Assembly: GCA_002359185.1 (NCBI GenBank)
Contig: DEML01000044.1
Span: forward strand, 1 to 48,437
Direction: 5' to 3'
DNA length: 48,437 nt
Source: Planctomycetaceae bacterium UBA2671
GTDB lineage: Bacteria > Planctomycetota > Planctomycetia > Planctomycetales > Planctomycetaceae
The position numbers and the translations under genes were made by a program. This document shows, in pieces, positions 1 through 8,418 of this stretch. How positions within the stretch are numbered: position 1 is the first letter of the stretch; each line of letters starts with the position of its first letter. The notes beneath the pieces are model-generated. The model saw nothing but the letters and a program-made list of their open reading frames with translations, did not search any database and was not told the origin of the DNA.

Positions 1-12
1 AATCTGGGTTAT

Positions 13-315
13 TCAGGGACGACCAATTAATACGCACGAATACATTACTCCATATGAGCAGCCAGTACTCCAGTCTTGTATTGTTATTGAATGGCCAGGA
101 TATTCTCCCGGGTGATCGCCACTTACTCTGTTATACTCTTTTTCTGGGGTTCCTAATACTTTATACACATCTTCCTTAGTCATTCCTACAGAAATCATAC
201 AACGGTAGTAAAGAGGCGAGTATTTTATGTTTATGTATATTATTGTAGAAAAAAAAGTGACCAGACACATGAGCAGGCTTGCGTAAAAACATTTTTGCTC
301 GCTATTAAATTTCAC
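13..315 (-). CDS. Small membrane-anchored protein of unknown function, possibly SmpA/BamE-like
   Basis: The frame encodes 100 residues. It starts at a GTG (315) preceded by an AAGGTG ribosome-binding site about 5 nt upstream. Residues 10-31 form one hydrophobic segment, so this is probably a single-pass membrane or signal-anchor protein. After it, the motif GMTKEDVYKVLGTP resembles the start of the SmpA/OmlA (BamE) fold (GMT..EV...LG.P), which is common in small envelope proteins. That is only a motif resemblance. Base composition is clearly more AT-rich than the genes from 1150 onward, as in the next orphan at 691-1101, suggesting recent acquisition. No function is assigned. Confidence 0.5.
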   Translation of the reverse strand: MKFNSEQKCFYASLLMCLVTFFSTIIYINIKYSPLYYRCMISVGMTKEDVYKVLGTPEKEYNRVSGDHPGEYPGHSITIQDWSTGCSYGVMYSCVLIGRP

Positions 316-403
316 AATGCACCTTCAATGACTATGGGGTTATATGATGGGCAAGCTAAACAGCAATCTTCAAACTTTTCTAGTATCTGAGTGCCGCAGG
401 TAA

Positions 404-422
404 CCCAGCCGCTTCGGCTGGG
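404..422. repeat. Perfect hairpin, 8-bp arms
   Basis: CCCAGCCG (404-411) and CGGCTGGG (415-422) are perfect inverted arms around a 3-nt loop. It lies just upstream of the minus-strand orphan at 13-315. No T-run follows on either strand, so it is more likely a REP-like palindrome than a terminator. Confidence 0.6.
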
Positions 423-575
423 TCGATGAAATCGACAAGATGCCGTTATTATGCGGGTTATGTTGTAATCAAACCTGATTATTTTAATTGAAGCCGCCTG
501 TCGTCTCCATCTTTTTGCTTTGCAATCCGATCGACTCGGTTGGGCCGCCGTCCTGATTAGACGTCATAACCTCTT

Positions 576-616
576 GTGACTTCGTCACCCCGGTAGCTGC
601 TTCGCATCAACCGGGG
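576..616. repeat. Two adjoining hairpins
   Basis: GTGAC/GTCAC with a 3-nt loop (576-588) runs straight into CCCCGGT (588-594) paired with ACCGGGG (610-616). Two hairpins end to end without spacer are typical of dispersed REP-like elements. A second copy was not found in this window. Confidence 0.5.
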
Positions 617-656
617 CTAGCCAGTTGGGTTTTCCTTTGAATTCGTATGCACATTG

Positions 657-680
657 CATGCTCAAGCAAGCTTGAGCATG
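657..680. repeat. Perfect 10-bp inverted repeat, 4-nt loop
   Basis: CATGCTCAAG (657-666) and CTTGAGCATG (671-680) are perfect inverted arms. The element abuts the 3' end of the orphan gene at 691-1101 (minus strand), so it could act as a transcript end or stabilising hairpin. There is no U-run. Confidence 0.55.
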
Positions 681-690
681 GCACCCAGTT

Positions 691-1101
691 TCACAATATC
701 GGAATTGTCTTTGATCGTATTGTTACAACAGTGTGTCCATGTCGTTTCAATTCTTTAAGTTGTGACTCTGAAATAATAAGGATGTTGCCTTTTTCCAGCC
801 ATATTGGAATTAATTCAAATGTATCAATCGTTGGATCATGTTTGCCATCCACTTTTACCCACCAAAATGGGAGTCCAAACAAATAGTCCTTAGTAATATT
901 GTGGACGATATTACCATCATAGGGGCTATTTTTAATGTCCTCATAAGAAATAACAATTCCGCGTTTTAAATATTTTCGATAAGCAATTGTTCTTCGTATA
1001 TTGTAGGTTATGTAAGCCGATGTCCACATCGCGAAAAATGCGAAAAGAAGTACTATTGGTAACATTATAACAATGAAAATCAGTGTTGTTATATTATCCA
1101 C
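691..1101 (-). CDS. Orphan membrane protein, AT-rich
   Basis: The frame encodes 136 residues with an ATG start at 1101. Residues 5-33 are strongly hydrophobic (one long or two short membrane segments), followed by a basic stretch (NIRRTIAYRKYLKRG), so the remaining 100 residues are probably cytoplasmic. The C-terminal part includes a WWVKVDGKHDP segment and ends in a basic beta-rich tail. I recognise no family. Its AT-rich composition matches the orphan at 13-315 and differs from the aroB/prkA region, which suggests horizontal origin. Confidence 0.5.
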   Translation of the reverse strand: MDNITTLIFIVIMLPIVLLFAFFAMWTSAYITYNIRRTIAYRKYLKRGIVISYEDIKNSPYDGNIVHNITKDYLFGLPFWWVKVDGKHDPTIDTFELIPIWLEKGNILIISESQLKELKRHGHTVVTIRSKTIPIL

Positions 1102-1152
1102 ATTATGCCACCAAACTAATTCACCAAATGCATTGGCATATTCGAAATCCGT

Positions 1153-2736
1153 TTAGTACCGAATCTTACACCCCGGGAGTTTTTCGCACAGGGTCTGATA
1201 TCCGGATTGGCTGATGCCGGTGTTGCGGATGTCGAGGTGTTTGAGTTGTTCGAGGGCGCCGAGGGTTTCGAGGCCGTCGTCGGTGACGTAGGCACATTGT
1301 TTGACCACGAGATCCTTGAGGAGCAGGGCGTGCTTGAGGTGGATGAGGCCCTGATCGGTAATTTGCGTTCGGGAGAGGCAGAGGTTTGAGAGCGAAGGAA
1401 TTCGCGAGATGAATTTCAGGCCGACGTCGGAAATTGCGGAGTCTCTCAGGTCGAGCCAGCCGAGGTTTTGCAGAGTGCAGAGGCTGACGAGCGTCGTTTC
1501 GGGCAATTTGCATTTTTTGATCGAGAGGGCCTGGAGATGATGCAGGTCCCGGATTTTGCTGAACTGTTCGGCATCGAGATGTTGATCCTCAATTTCGACA
1601 TTTTTGAGGGATCGGAGCTCGGTCATTACGTCGAACCAGTGAGTTGCTGGTGAAGTTTGTTCTGTCGTTTTGAGGGCGATCGGCTCACCGTATTGATTGG
1701 ATTTGAGTTGAATGTGATTCATCTCGAGCAGATCGATATTTCGAATCACGCTGCTGGCTGGTTTTTGTTCGGCATCGGTTTTGATTTGCACTTGCGGTAA
1801 ATGTTGTTGGAAATTTTCGATTCCCTGGGCAGTCACTGCTGTTTTGCGAACATCGAGTGCGAGTAATGATGTCACACCCGCTAATTGACTCAAGCCGACA
1901 TCGCTAATGGCTGTGCCAGCCAGATACAGTCGGCGGATCCGCGGCAACTGAACCAGGGTTTCAATCGCCTGATCGGTAATTGGCGTGCCTGCCAGTTCGA
2001 GCGACTCGAGTCGGACGAACTGTTTGAGCATGAGGATGCCGTCGTCTTCGATGCGGTTTCCGCCCAGCTTCAGTTTTTGCAGGCGACGGAAATAGGTCAG
2101 TGCCATCAAGCCGTTGTGGGTGATGTGGGTGTGTCTTAAATCGAGCTTTTCGAGCAGGACGAGACGTTGCAGCCACTTGAGAGCGGCTCCGGTGAGGGGA
2201 GTTCCGCCCAGACTCAAATCGCGGAGGGAGACGAGTCCTTCGAGATAGTGGAGTCCTGCTTCGGTGATTTTATTTTTATTGAGGTTGAGTTGCTTGAGCT
2301 GCCGCATTTTCTTGAGGCAGATCAAGCCGTTATCGGTGATACTGGTTTCGGCCAGATTGATGCTTTGCAGGCGATCGTTCTGACAGATTTGTTCGAGATG
2401 AGCATTAGAAAAGTTGGTGTCAGAAAAGTCGACTTCGATCAATTCGGGAATCTGCGAAATGCAACCAATCGAGGCTTCATTCACATTGACACCTCGGAGC
2501 GCCACCGCTTTGATCTGCTTCTGTCCTTGCAGGAGCGTGAGCAGTTCGCGAACACGCTCGTCTGATCCTCCCTGCATTTTCCAGGAGGTGACTTCAACGG
2601 GAATTGCCGGCAAACCGGACGACTGACGCGCCCAGTCGACATTCGCCAGATTCAATTCCAGTCCATCCTCGGAACTTCTGCTGCGTGCCCCGAGTGCCAG
2701 CCACGCATTTAAATTTGAATTCTCTGAAACGCTCAC
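1153..2736 (-). CDS. Leucine-rich-repeat protein, cytoplasmic
   Basis: The frame encodes 527 residues with a GTG start (2736). There is no signal peptide or membrane segment, so it should be cytoplasmic. Two blocks of about 24-residue leucine-rich repeats are visible. The first spans roughly residues 75-310 with units such as LQSINLAETSITDNGLICL and LESLELAGTPITDQAIETL. The second spans about 375-520 (LGWLDLRDSAISDVGLKFI). The repeated core LxxLxLxxTxITDxGL is of the ribonuclease-inhibitor/internalin-like type frequent in planctomycetes. Residues 310-375 form a linker without repeats. LRR arrays usually bind other proteins; no partner can be read from the context. No obvious Shine-Dalgarno precedes the GTG, so the start is moderately certain. 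Confidence 0.75.
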   Translation of the reverse strand: MSVSENSNLNAWLALGARSRSSEDGLELNLANVDWARQSSGLPAIPVEVTSWKMQGGSDERVRELLTLLQGQKQIKAVALRGVNVNEASIGCISQIPELIEVDFSDTNFSNAHLEQICQNDRLQSINLAETSITDNGLICLKKMRQLKQLNLNKNKITEAGLHYLEGLVSLRDLSLGGTPLTGAALKWLQRLVLLEKLDLRHTHITHNGLMALTYFRRLQKLKLGGNRIEDDGILMLKQFVRLESLELAGTPITDQAIETLVQLPRIRRLYLAGTAISDVGLSQLAGVTSLLALDVRKTAVTAQGIENFQQHLPQVQIKTDAEQKPASSVIRNIDLLEMNHIQLKSNQYGEPIALKTTEQTSPATHWFDVMTELRSLKNVEIEDQHLDAEQFSKIRDLHHLQALSIKKCKLPETTLVSLCTLQNLGWLDLRDSAISDVGLKFISRIPSLSNLCLSRTQITDQGLIHLKHALLLKDLVVKQCAYVTDDGLETLGALEQLKHLDIRNTGISQSGYQTLCEKLPGCKIRY

Positions 2737-2774
2737 GGATTGTCCATTAAGTTAGAGTGCTTTAATCAGTATTA

Positions 2775-2840
2775 TAGGTAAGGTTGTGCCTGACGAAAAT
2801 TGAGGCTGTTCGTTAATCATGTCAGGCACGGCCTGACCTA
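2775..2840. repeat. GTCAGGC-family palindromic element, copy A (66 bp)
   Basis: A left arm TAGGTAAGGTTGTGCCTGAC (2775-2794) faces a right arm GTCAGGCACGGCCTGACCTA (2821-2840). The same organisation and nearly the same length recur at 20344-20408. A minimal palindrome (6991-7013) and a single arm (15165-15184) also occur. It lies between the LRR gene and aroB. Confidence 0.75.
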
Positions 2841-2874
2841 CGAATTTCCTTCTCCTTGCGGAGCGGTTTTCTTT

Positions 2875-2963
2875 CCTTCTCTTTACGGAGAAGGTGACCA
2901 AAGGCCGGATGAGGGGATGCCTTGGACGTTCAATGTTTAATTCACCTCGAATTCCCCTCACCC
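2875..2963 (+). repeat. Dispersed repeat, AGGCCGGATGAGGGGATG family, copy 1
   Basis: This roughly 90-bp segment is clearly similar to the reverse complement of 8280-8370. Shared landmarks in order are a CCTTCTC start, AGGCCGGATGAGGGGATG, a GTTCAAT segment and a terminal TTCCCCTCACCC. It directly follows palindrome copy A, so two unrelated repeat types are stacked in this gap. Confidence 0.7.
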
Positions 2964-3029
2964 AAAAACTGCTCTCCCCCAAGGAGAGGAGACTTGTTAG
3001 CAAAGCAGGTCATTACCAACTCATGCTAT

Positions 3030-4178
3030 TCATCTCGATAGAACTTCGCGAACGAGTTGCTCATCGATCCCTTTAACCACTTCAACCTGCCCCAGTTTGC
3101 GGGGGAGGACGAAGCGAAGTTGGCCAGCGACAGTTTTCTTATCGATTTTCATCCGTGAAATGATGTCATCGTGAGTGAAGTTCACCGGCTGCGGTAAATC
3201 GGTCGGCAGCCCGAGTTTGCTTAAAAGTTGAATTTGTCGTTCGGTCACATCTTCGCCGATCATTCCTAACTTTTCCGCAAGTCGGGAGGCATCAATCATG
3301 CCAATGCTGACCGCCTCGCCGTGCATCAATTCGCCGTAGCCGCATAAGGCTTCATAGGCATGGGCGAAAGTGTGTCCGTAATTCAGAATGGCCCGTAAGC
3401 CGCTACGTTCATATTCATCCTGTTCGACAACGTCCGCTTTCAACTGACAGCTTCGTTTCACCAGTTCGATCAGAATTTCCGGATCGCGGGAATTGATCGC
3501 TTCGATATTGTTTTCGAGTGTCTCGAACAAATTGGCATCGAGAATGACGCCGTACTTGACGACTTCGGCGAGGCCCGAGCGATAATCGCGATCGGGCAAT
3601 GTGTTAAAGGAAGAGGTGTCGATGAATACGCCGAGGGGCTGGTGGAATGCCCCGATGAGGTTTTTGCCCTTGGCGTGATTGATACCGACTTTTCCGCCGA
3701 CGGAACTGTCGACATCAGCCAGTAGTGTCGTGGGCACCTGCACGAAGGGGAGTCCGCGGTTGTAAGTCGCAGCTACAAAACCAGCAAGATCGCCAACGAC
3801 ACCACCGCCGACAGCAATGACAACCGTTTGTCGATCGGCCTGCATTTCGACGAGTTGATCGTAAATCTGATTGGCCATCGCCAACGATTTCGAACTTTCC
3901 CCAGCTGGGACAGCGGTCAGTTCGACAGTCCAGTTTTGCTCGATCAGTTCCTGCCTGAGTTTCCCGGCGAACAGATTGACGACATTCGTGTCCGTTACGA
4001 GTAATGCTTTTCGAGCAGCCGATTTGAGATGGTCGATGCGTTCCAGCCAGGAATTCATAAATGATGGCAACAGATTCCACTGTTCATGCACAATGGCAAT
4101 TTCATAAGAACGTTCGGCCAGTTTCACGGGAACTAACTGTCGAGGCAGACTATTTGTGGTGTCGTGTGATGTATTCAT
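3030..4178 (-). CDS. aroB: 3-dehydroquinate synthase
   Basis: It converts DAHP to 3-dehydroquinate, the second step of the shikimate pathway, using NAD and a divalent metal in the cytoplasm. From the ATG at 4178 it has 382 residues, slightly longer than the usual 350-370. Family motifs are present: the NAD-binding GGGVVGDLAGFVAATYNRG, VDSSVGGKVGINHAKGKNL with active-site lysines, and metal ligands in LNYGHTFAHAYE and HGEAVSIGM. An upstream ATG at 4238 would add 20 basic residues (MLESRSARHIFRSP...) that do not look like AroB, so the internal start is preferred, although neither has a clear ribosome-binding site. It stands alone, with repeats downstream and a 700-bp gap upstream. Confidence 0.95.
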   Translation of the reverse strand: MNTSHDTTNSLPRQLVPVKLAERSYEIAIVHEQWNLLPSFMNSWLERIDHLKSAARKALLVTDTNVVNLFAGKLRQELIEQNWTVELTAVPAGESSKSLAMANQIYDQLVEMQADRQTVVIAVGGGVVGDLAGFVAATYNRGLPFVQVPTTLLADVDSSVGGKVGINHAKGKNLIGAFHQPLGVFIDTSSFNTLPDRDYRSGLAEVVKYGVILDANLFETLENNIEAINSRDPEILIELVKRSCQLKADVVEQDEYERSGLRAILNYGHTFAHAYEALCGYGELMHGEAVSIGMIDASRLAEKLGMIGEDVTERQIQLLSKLGLPTDLPQPVNFTHDDIISRMKIDKKTVAGQLRFVLPRKLGQVEVVKGIDEQLVREVLSR

Positions 4179-4902
4179 TTTGCGGGTAAAAATCGTTGGA
4201 GATCGAAAAATATGTCGAGCAGATCGACTCTCCAGCACTGTAATTGATGAAGAGACTTTCTGTACAGACTTGAGGGATTAACGAACGTATTTCTGGTCGA
4301 ATTCGATCAAATTATTGATCAGAATTGCAGAGAAATTTCAGCAGGACTTACCAGCCAGCGTGGAAATCGTGGAGATCGAGTTCCAATTCAAAGATTCCTC
4401 TTGCCTCGACTGTCCCTTAAATTGATAATGATATCGACTCGCCTTAGTGATAACGACACACCTGAGGTCATGGACGTTAACCCATCATGGTCAACGGGTC
4501 ATGGAAAGGGAAGAAGTCTGCAGACAACGGTCCTAAAAGACTTCAAACAAATCCCCACGATTCCTTTTTTAACAATTGGACAGACCATGGACGGTCCCAC
4601 CAGCCTCCAGACCACTCCCTTATGAATAGTATTACCGGAATGGTCGGCGAGGAATTTTTGCTGCGCTCATGGAAGAATCTGAACTATTATTAATTGAACG
4701 AATTCCCACGCGCTTAAGATTCACCACTTTCGATTTTGCTCCCGAACAGACGCGGATTTTTGAAAGTCGAGACAGTTCCTGCATGCTTTATTCAGGGTTC
4801 TCAATGATGTTGTGCACGTCAACGGAATGTGTCGCAGTCATCTGGTAACTTCATTAAAGCCGTTGCAGGGCATGAGTTTCTCTTCTCTTGAAGGAGACAG
4901 CC
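4179..4902. other. Long intergenic region between aroB and prkA
   Basis: The gap is about 720 bp between divergent genes. Short open frames at 4401-4693 have no recognisable protein character and are not accepted. The region presumably holds both divergent promoters and a long leader for the prkA cluster. Apart from one candidate -35/-10 pair (4401-4429) nothing specific is seen. Confidence 0.4.
4401..4429 (+). promoter_or_regulatory. Candidate sigma70-type promoter upstream of prkA
   Basis: TTGCCT (4401-4406) and GATAAT (4424-4429) are separated by 17 nt, on the prkA strand. It would give a leader of about 470 nt. This is only a consensus match. In other bacteria prkA-type genes often depend on stress sigma factors, and no such alternative promoter was recognised. 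Confidence 0.25.
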
Positions 4903-6951
4903 GTGACGAGTGGACACGAATTACTGCAGAAACTGGCTTCGAAGTCGGAATACGAAAACTTCCGGCAGGAAACCTGGCAGGGATCTTTTGCAGACTATCT
5001 CGATCTGGTCCGCGAAAATCCCGGGATCGCACGCTCTGCCTGGCAACGCATGTACGACATGATCATCCAGGAGGGAACGTACGAACTGGAAGGAAATCGC
5101 GAAAAACTGACGCGATATCGCTTTTTCGACGATCCTCACAACGATGGTCAAGATGCCATTTTCGGTTTGACACGACCGCTCATTGAACTGGTTAATGTCT
5201 TCAAGTCGGCTGCGCTCAAGTACGGAGCAGAACGTCGTGTGCTGTTATTGCACGGCCCGGTCGGTTCATCCAAAAGTACGATTGCCCGTCTGCTCAAACG
5301 AGGTTTGCAGCGATACAGTCGCACCGATGCGGGAGCTCTCTACAGTTTCGGCTGGAAAGAAGATGATGGCTCGATCACCTGGGATCCGATGAATGGCGAT
5401 CCGCTCTTGCTGATTCCGATGAATCATCGGGAGGCCCTGTGTGCTGAGTTGAATGCCGGGATTGATTCCAGCAAGTACGAAATTGAAATCACAGGCGATA
5501 TCTGTCCCTTGAGCCGATTTTATTTTCAGGAACGACTCCGCGAATTCGATGGCGACTGGACAAAAGTGGTCGAATCGGTCGTGATTCGCCGCATTGTGCT
5601 TTCGGAGCAGGATCGTATCGGCATTGGTACGTTCCAGCCGAAGGATGAGAAAAATCAGGACAGTACGGAACTGACGGGCGATATCAACTATCGAAAAATC
5701 GCCGAGTATGGTAGTGAGAGCGATCCGCGTGCGTTCAACTTCGATGGCGAGTTTAATGTTGCTAATCGGGGGATGATTGAATTTATCGAAGTGCTTAAGC
5801 TCGATGTAGCGTTCCTCTACGACCTGCTCGGTGCGTCGCAGGAACATAAAATCAAGCCGAAGAAATTTGCGCAGACTGATATCGATACGGTGATCATCGG
5901 TCACACGAATGAGCCCGAGTTCCGGAAACTGCAGTCGAACGAATTCATGGAAGCGTTGCGGGACCGAACGATTAAAATCGACATTCCCTACGTGACGAAA
6001 CTCTCCGAAGAAATTCGCATTTACGAGAAGGATTACAATCAGCGTCGCGTCCGCGGCAAGCATATTGCCCCGCATACGCTCGAAACGGCTGCGATGTGGG
6101 CGGTGCTGACACGACTTGAAGAGCCGAAGCATCATGGTCTTTCCGTACTGCAGAAGATGAAGCTTTATAACGGAAAAACCTTGCCGGGCTTCACTTACGA
6201 GAACGTCAAGCAATTGCGGAAAGAGGCCAAGAGCGAAGGAATGCACGGCATCTCGCCACGATTTGTACAGGATAAAATTTCAAATGCGCTTGTAGTGAAT
6301 CCGCATTCGACTTGCTTGAATCCGTTCATGGTGCTGAATGAACTTGAAGAAGGGCTGAAGCATCATTCTCTGATTTCGAACGAAGAAGTCCGCGAATACT
6401 ATCGGCATCTCATATCGATGGTCAAAGAGGAATACACCGACCTCGTCAAGAATGAAGTTCAGCGTGCGATTGCGGCTGACGAAGAAGCGTTGACCCGACT
6501 CTGCGGCAATTACATTGACAATGTGAAAGCCTATACGCAGAAGGAAAAGGTGAAGAACAAATTCACCGGTCAGGATGAGGAACCGGATGAACGACTGATG
6601 CGTTCGATTGAAGAGCGGATCGACATTCCGGAATCACGAATGGATGACTTCCGACGCGAAATCATGAACTACATCGGGGCTCTTTCGCTCGATGGGCGTT
6701 CGTTCAACTACAAAACGAACGAACGTCTGCAGAAGGCGCTCGAAATGAAACTGTTCGAGGATCAGAAAGATACGATCAAACTGACATCCATGGTTTCGAA
6801 TGTCGTCGATACCGAGACGCAGGAGAAGATCGATATCGTCAAATCTCGGCTGATCCGCAACTACGGCTACGACGACGAATCGGCCACCGATGTCCTGCAA
6901 TACGTGGCGAGTATCTTTGCTCGCGGCGATGCAAAATCGGAGAGTAAATAG
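4903..6951 (+). CDS. prkA: PrkA/YeaG-type serine protein kinase with AAA+ domain
   Basis: The protein has 682 residues from GTG 4903, which has AAGGAG at 4891-4896 with a 6-nt gap. A TTG at 4888 is in frame but precedes that ribosome-binding site. The PrkA AAA domain follows a helical N-terminus; Walker A is GPVGSSKST near residue 118. The C-terminal half matches the PrkA C-terminal kinase region. YeaG in Escherichia coli and PrkA in Bacillus are cytoplasmic stress/starvation kinases, and YeaG works with YeaH. Here prkA is followed by yeaH and ycgB homologues on the same strand, the classic triad, so a role in adaptation to nutrient limitation is likely. Substrates cannot be read from sequence. 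Confidence 0.93.
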   Translation: MTSGHELLQKLASKSEYENFRQETWQGSFADYLDLVRENPGIARSAWQRMYDMIIQEGTYELEGNREKLTRYRFFDDPHNDGQDAIFGLTRPLIELVNVFKSAALKYGAERRVLLLHGPVGSSKSTIARLLKRGLQRYSRTDAGALYSFGWKEDDGSITWDPMNGDPLLLIPMNHREALCAELNAGIDSSKYEIEITGDICPLSRFYFQERLREFDGDWTKVVESVVIRRIVLSEQDRIGIGTFQPKDEKNQDSTELTGDINYRKIAEYGSESDPRAFNFDGEFNVANRGMIEFIEVLKLDVAFLYDLLGASQEHKIKPKKFAQTDIDTVIIGHTNEPEFRKLQSNEFMEALRDRTIKIDIPYVTKLSEEIRIYEKDYNQRRVRGKHIAPHTLETAAMWAVLTRLEEPKHHGLSVLQKMKLYNGKTLPGFTYENVKQLRKEAKSEGMHGISPRFVQDKISNALVVNPHSTCLNPFMVLNELEEGLKHHSLISNEEVREYYRHLISMVKEEYTDLVKNEVQRAIAADEEALTRLCGNYIDNVKAYTQKEKVKNKFTGQDEEPDERLMRSIEERIDIPESRMDDFRREIMNYIGALSLDGRSFNYKTNERLQKALEMKLFEDQKDTIKLTSMVSNVVDTETQEKIDIVKSRLIRNYGYDDESATDVLQYVASIFARGDAKSESK

Positions 6952-6990
6952 AATAGGTGATTGATTAGAGGTTAGTGGTGAGAGTAGTTG

Positions 6991-7013
6991 TAGGTCAGGC
7001 ATTGCCTGACCTA
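6991..7013. repeat. GTCAGGC-family palindrome, minimal copy B
   Basis: The arms TAGGTCAGGCA (6991-7001) and TGCCTGACCTA (7003-7013) flank one central base, a perfect palindrome. Copies A and D have the same outer bases separated by longer interiors. It sits in the 109-bp gap between prkA and yeaH and could form a hairpin in their joint transcript. Confidence 0.75.
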
Positions 7014-7060
7014 CGGCCGAGTAAATAGTGCGTGCTAAGAATTAACCGGGTACGAATGCC

Positions 7061-8164
7061 ATGACGCAAAACATCGACAAAGACCTGCAGCGGTTTAAGC
7101 AGATCGTTCGGGGGAAGGTACGCGGGAATCTCCGCAAGTACATTACCCACGGCGAAATGCTCGGCCGTAAGGGGCGCGAGGTCGTCAGCATTCCTGTGCC
7201 AAATATTGAGATCCCGCACTTTCGTCACGGCAAGAAAGGCTCAGGCGGCTCCGGCCAGGGTGAAGGGGAAGTTGGTCAGTCTCTGGGACCAGGCGAACCG
7301 GAGGATGGAACGGGCGAAGCCGGGAATGAAGCGGGGCGGCATATTCGCGAAGTCGAAGTCACCCTCGAAGAACTCGCAGCCATGCTCGGTGAAGAACTGG
7401 CATTGCCGAACATCATTCCGAAAGGAGCAGAGACGCTTGCCAGCCAGAAAGACCGATATAACTCGGTGCGTCAGGTGGGCCCGGATTCTCTGCGACACTT
7501 CAAACGAACTTACAAAAAGGCTCTCAAACGTCAGATTGCGACGGGACAATACAACGCCAGTAAACCGATGGTCGTGCCGAATCGGGACGATACCGTTTAC
7601 AAAAGCTGGACGACGATTTCCGAGCCTCAGGCCAATGCCGTCATTCTGTATCTGATGGACATCTCCGGCTCGATGGGTGAAGAACAAAAGGAGATCGTCC
7701 GCACAACCGCGTTCTGGATCAATGCGTGGATTTCGTCGCAGTACAACGGGTTACAGAAGCGATATATCGTACACGATGCGATGGCTCACGAAGTCGATGA
7801 AGAAACCTTTTTCCGTATCCGCGAGAGCGGCGGCACACGAATTTCGTCCGCGTACGGCAAAGCGATACAGGTTCTCGAACAGAGTTATCCGGTCGAGGAC
7901 TGGAATATCTACATCTTTCAGTTTTCTGATGGCGACAACTGGGGCGATGACAATCGCGAGTGTCTGAACATGCTGAAAGACAAATTGCTGCCGGTCTGCA
8001 ATCTGTTCTGTTACGGACAGGTCGAAAGCCCCTACGGTTCCGGGGAGTACGTTCGGGAATTGATGGGGCTGGAAGAAACCTGGAAAAACGTCGCGCTCTC
8101 ACTGATTGAAGACAAACAGGGCATTTATGAATGCATTAAGGATTTTCTCGGTACGGGGAAATGA
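7061..8164 (+). CDS. yeaH: YeaH/YhbH-type DUF444 protein
   Basis: The protein has 367 residues and an ATG start without a strong ribosome-binding site. The N-terminal part is basic (FKQIVRGKVRGNLRKYI) and followed by a glycine/glutamate-rich low-complexity stretch near residues 62-95. The C-terminal half is a von Willebrand A-like domain with a metal-site motif DISGSMG (about 199-205), typical of DUF444. In enterobacteria YeaH is the partner of the YeaG kinase in nitrogen-starvation response. Here it lies 109 bp behind prkA with a palindrome in between and is followed by spoVR, so co-transcription is likely though not proven. Confidence 0.92.
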   Translation: MTQNIDKDLQRFKQIVRGKVRGNLRKYITHGEMLGRKGREVVSIPVPNIEIPHFRHGKKGSGGSGQGEGEVGQSLGPGEPEDGTGEAGNEAGRHIREVEVTLEELAAMLGEELALPNIIPKGAETLASQKDRYNSVRQVGPDSLRHFKRTYKKALKRQIATGQYNASKPMVVPNRDDTVYKSWTTISEPQANAVILYLMDISGSMGEEQKEIVRTTAFWINAWISSQYNGLQKRYIVHDAMAHEVDEETFFRIRESGGTRISSAYGKAIQVLEQSYPVEDWNIYIFQFSDGDNWGDDNRECLNMLKDKLLPVCNLFCYGQVESPYGSGEYVRELMGLEETWKNVALSLIEDKQGIYECIKDFLGTGK

Positions 8165-8168
8165 CAAG

Positions 8169-8269
8169 CGTAGGGTCCGCTGTGCGGACCGAAACTGGCG
8201 ATTTGGAATGATAATATCAGTAATGTGAAGAATTGAGTGTCGATTATGGTCCGCACAGCGGACCCTACG
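8169..8269. repeat. 101-bp element with perfect 22-bp terminal inverted repeats
   Basis: The left arm (8169-8190, core GGGTCCGCTGTGCGGACC) and right arm (8248-8269) are perfect reverse complements, and each arm contains its own small palindrome. The 57-bp interior is AT-rich and non-coding. The element starts 5 bp after the yeaH stop codon, inside the putative prkA-yeaH-spoVR operon. No transposase is present, so it is a MITE- or REP-like element at most. Confidence 0.8.
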
Positions 8270-8279
8270 GTTCTGGGAA

Positions 8280-8370
8280 AGGGTGAGGGGAATCCGCATA
8301 GAATATAAATTGAACATCCAGGACATCCCCTCATCCGGCCTTCGGCCACCTTTTCCCCCAAGGAGAAGGG
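8280..8370 (-). repeat. Dispersed repeat, AGGCCGGATGAGGGGATG family, copy 2
   Basis: This is the reverse-complement relative of 2875-2963. Reading the minus strand gives CCTTCTCC, then AGGCCGGATGAGGGGATG, GTTCAAT and TTCCCCTCACCC in the same order and spacing. It is stacked against the 101-bp inverted-repeat element, so nearly the whole yeaH-spoVR gap consists of repeats. Confidence 0.7.
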
Positions 8371-8418
8371 AAGAAAGAAAGTTGATAGCCACCCAACTGT
8401 TTCATAAAGGCGTTTGAC

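Larger units (their letters stand above)
316..690. other. Gene-free stretch carrying several small palindromes
   Basis: No convincing gene lies here. The stretch holds three separate hairpin-forming palindromes (404-422, 576-616 and 657-680), listed individually. Such clusters of intergenic palindromes recur throughout this window and look like dispersed repeats, not promoters. Confidence 0.5.

Noticed and set aside
4401..4693. Two short open frames upstream of prkA
   Set aside because: No ribosome-binding site, no recognisable composition, and they overlap each other.
5266..6246. Long open frame opposite prkA (326 codons)
   Set aside because: Antisense shadow of a clear PrkA coding region; no family resemblance.
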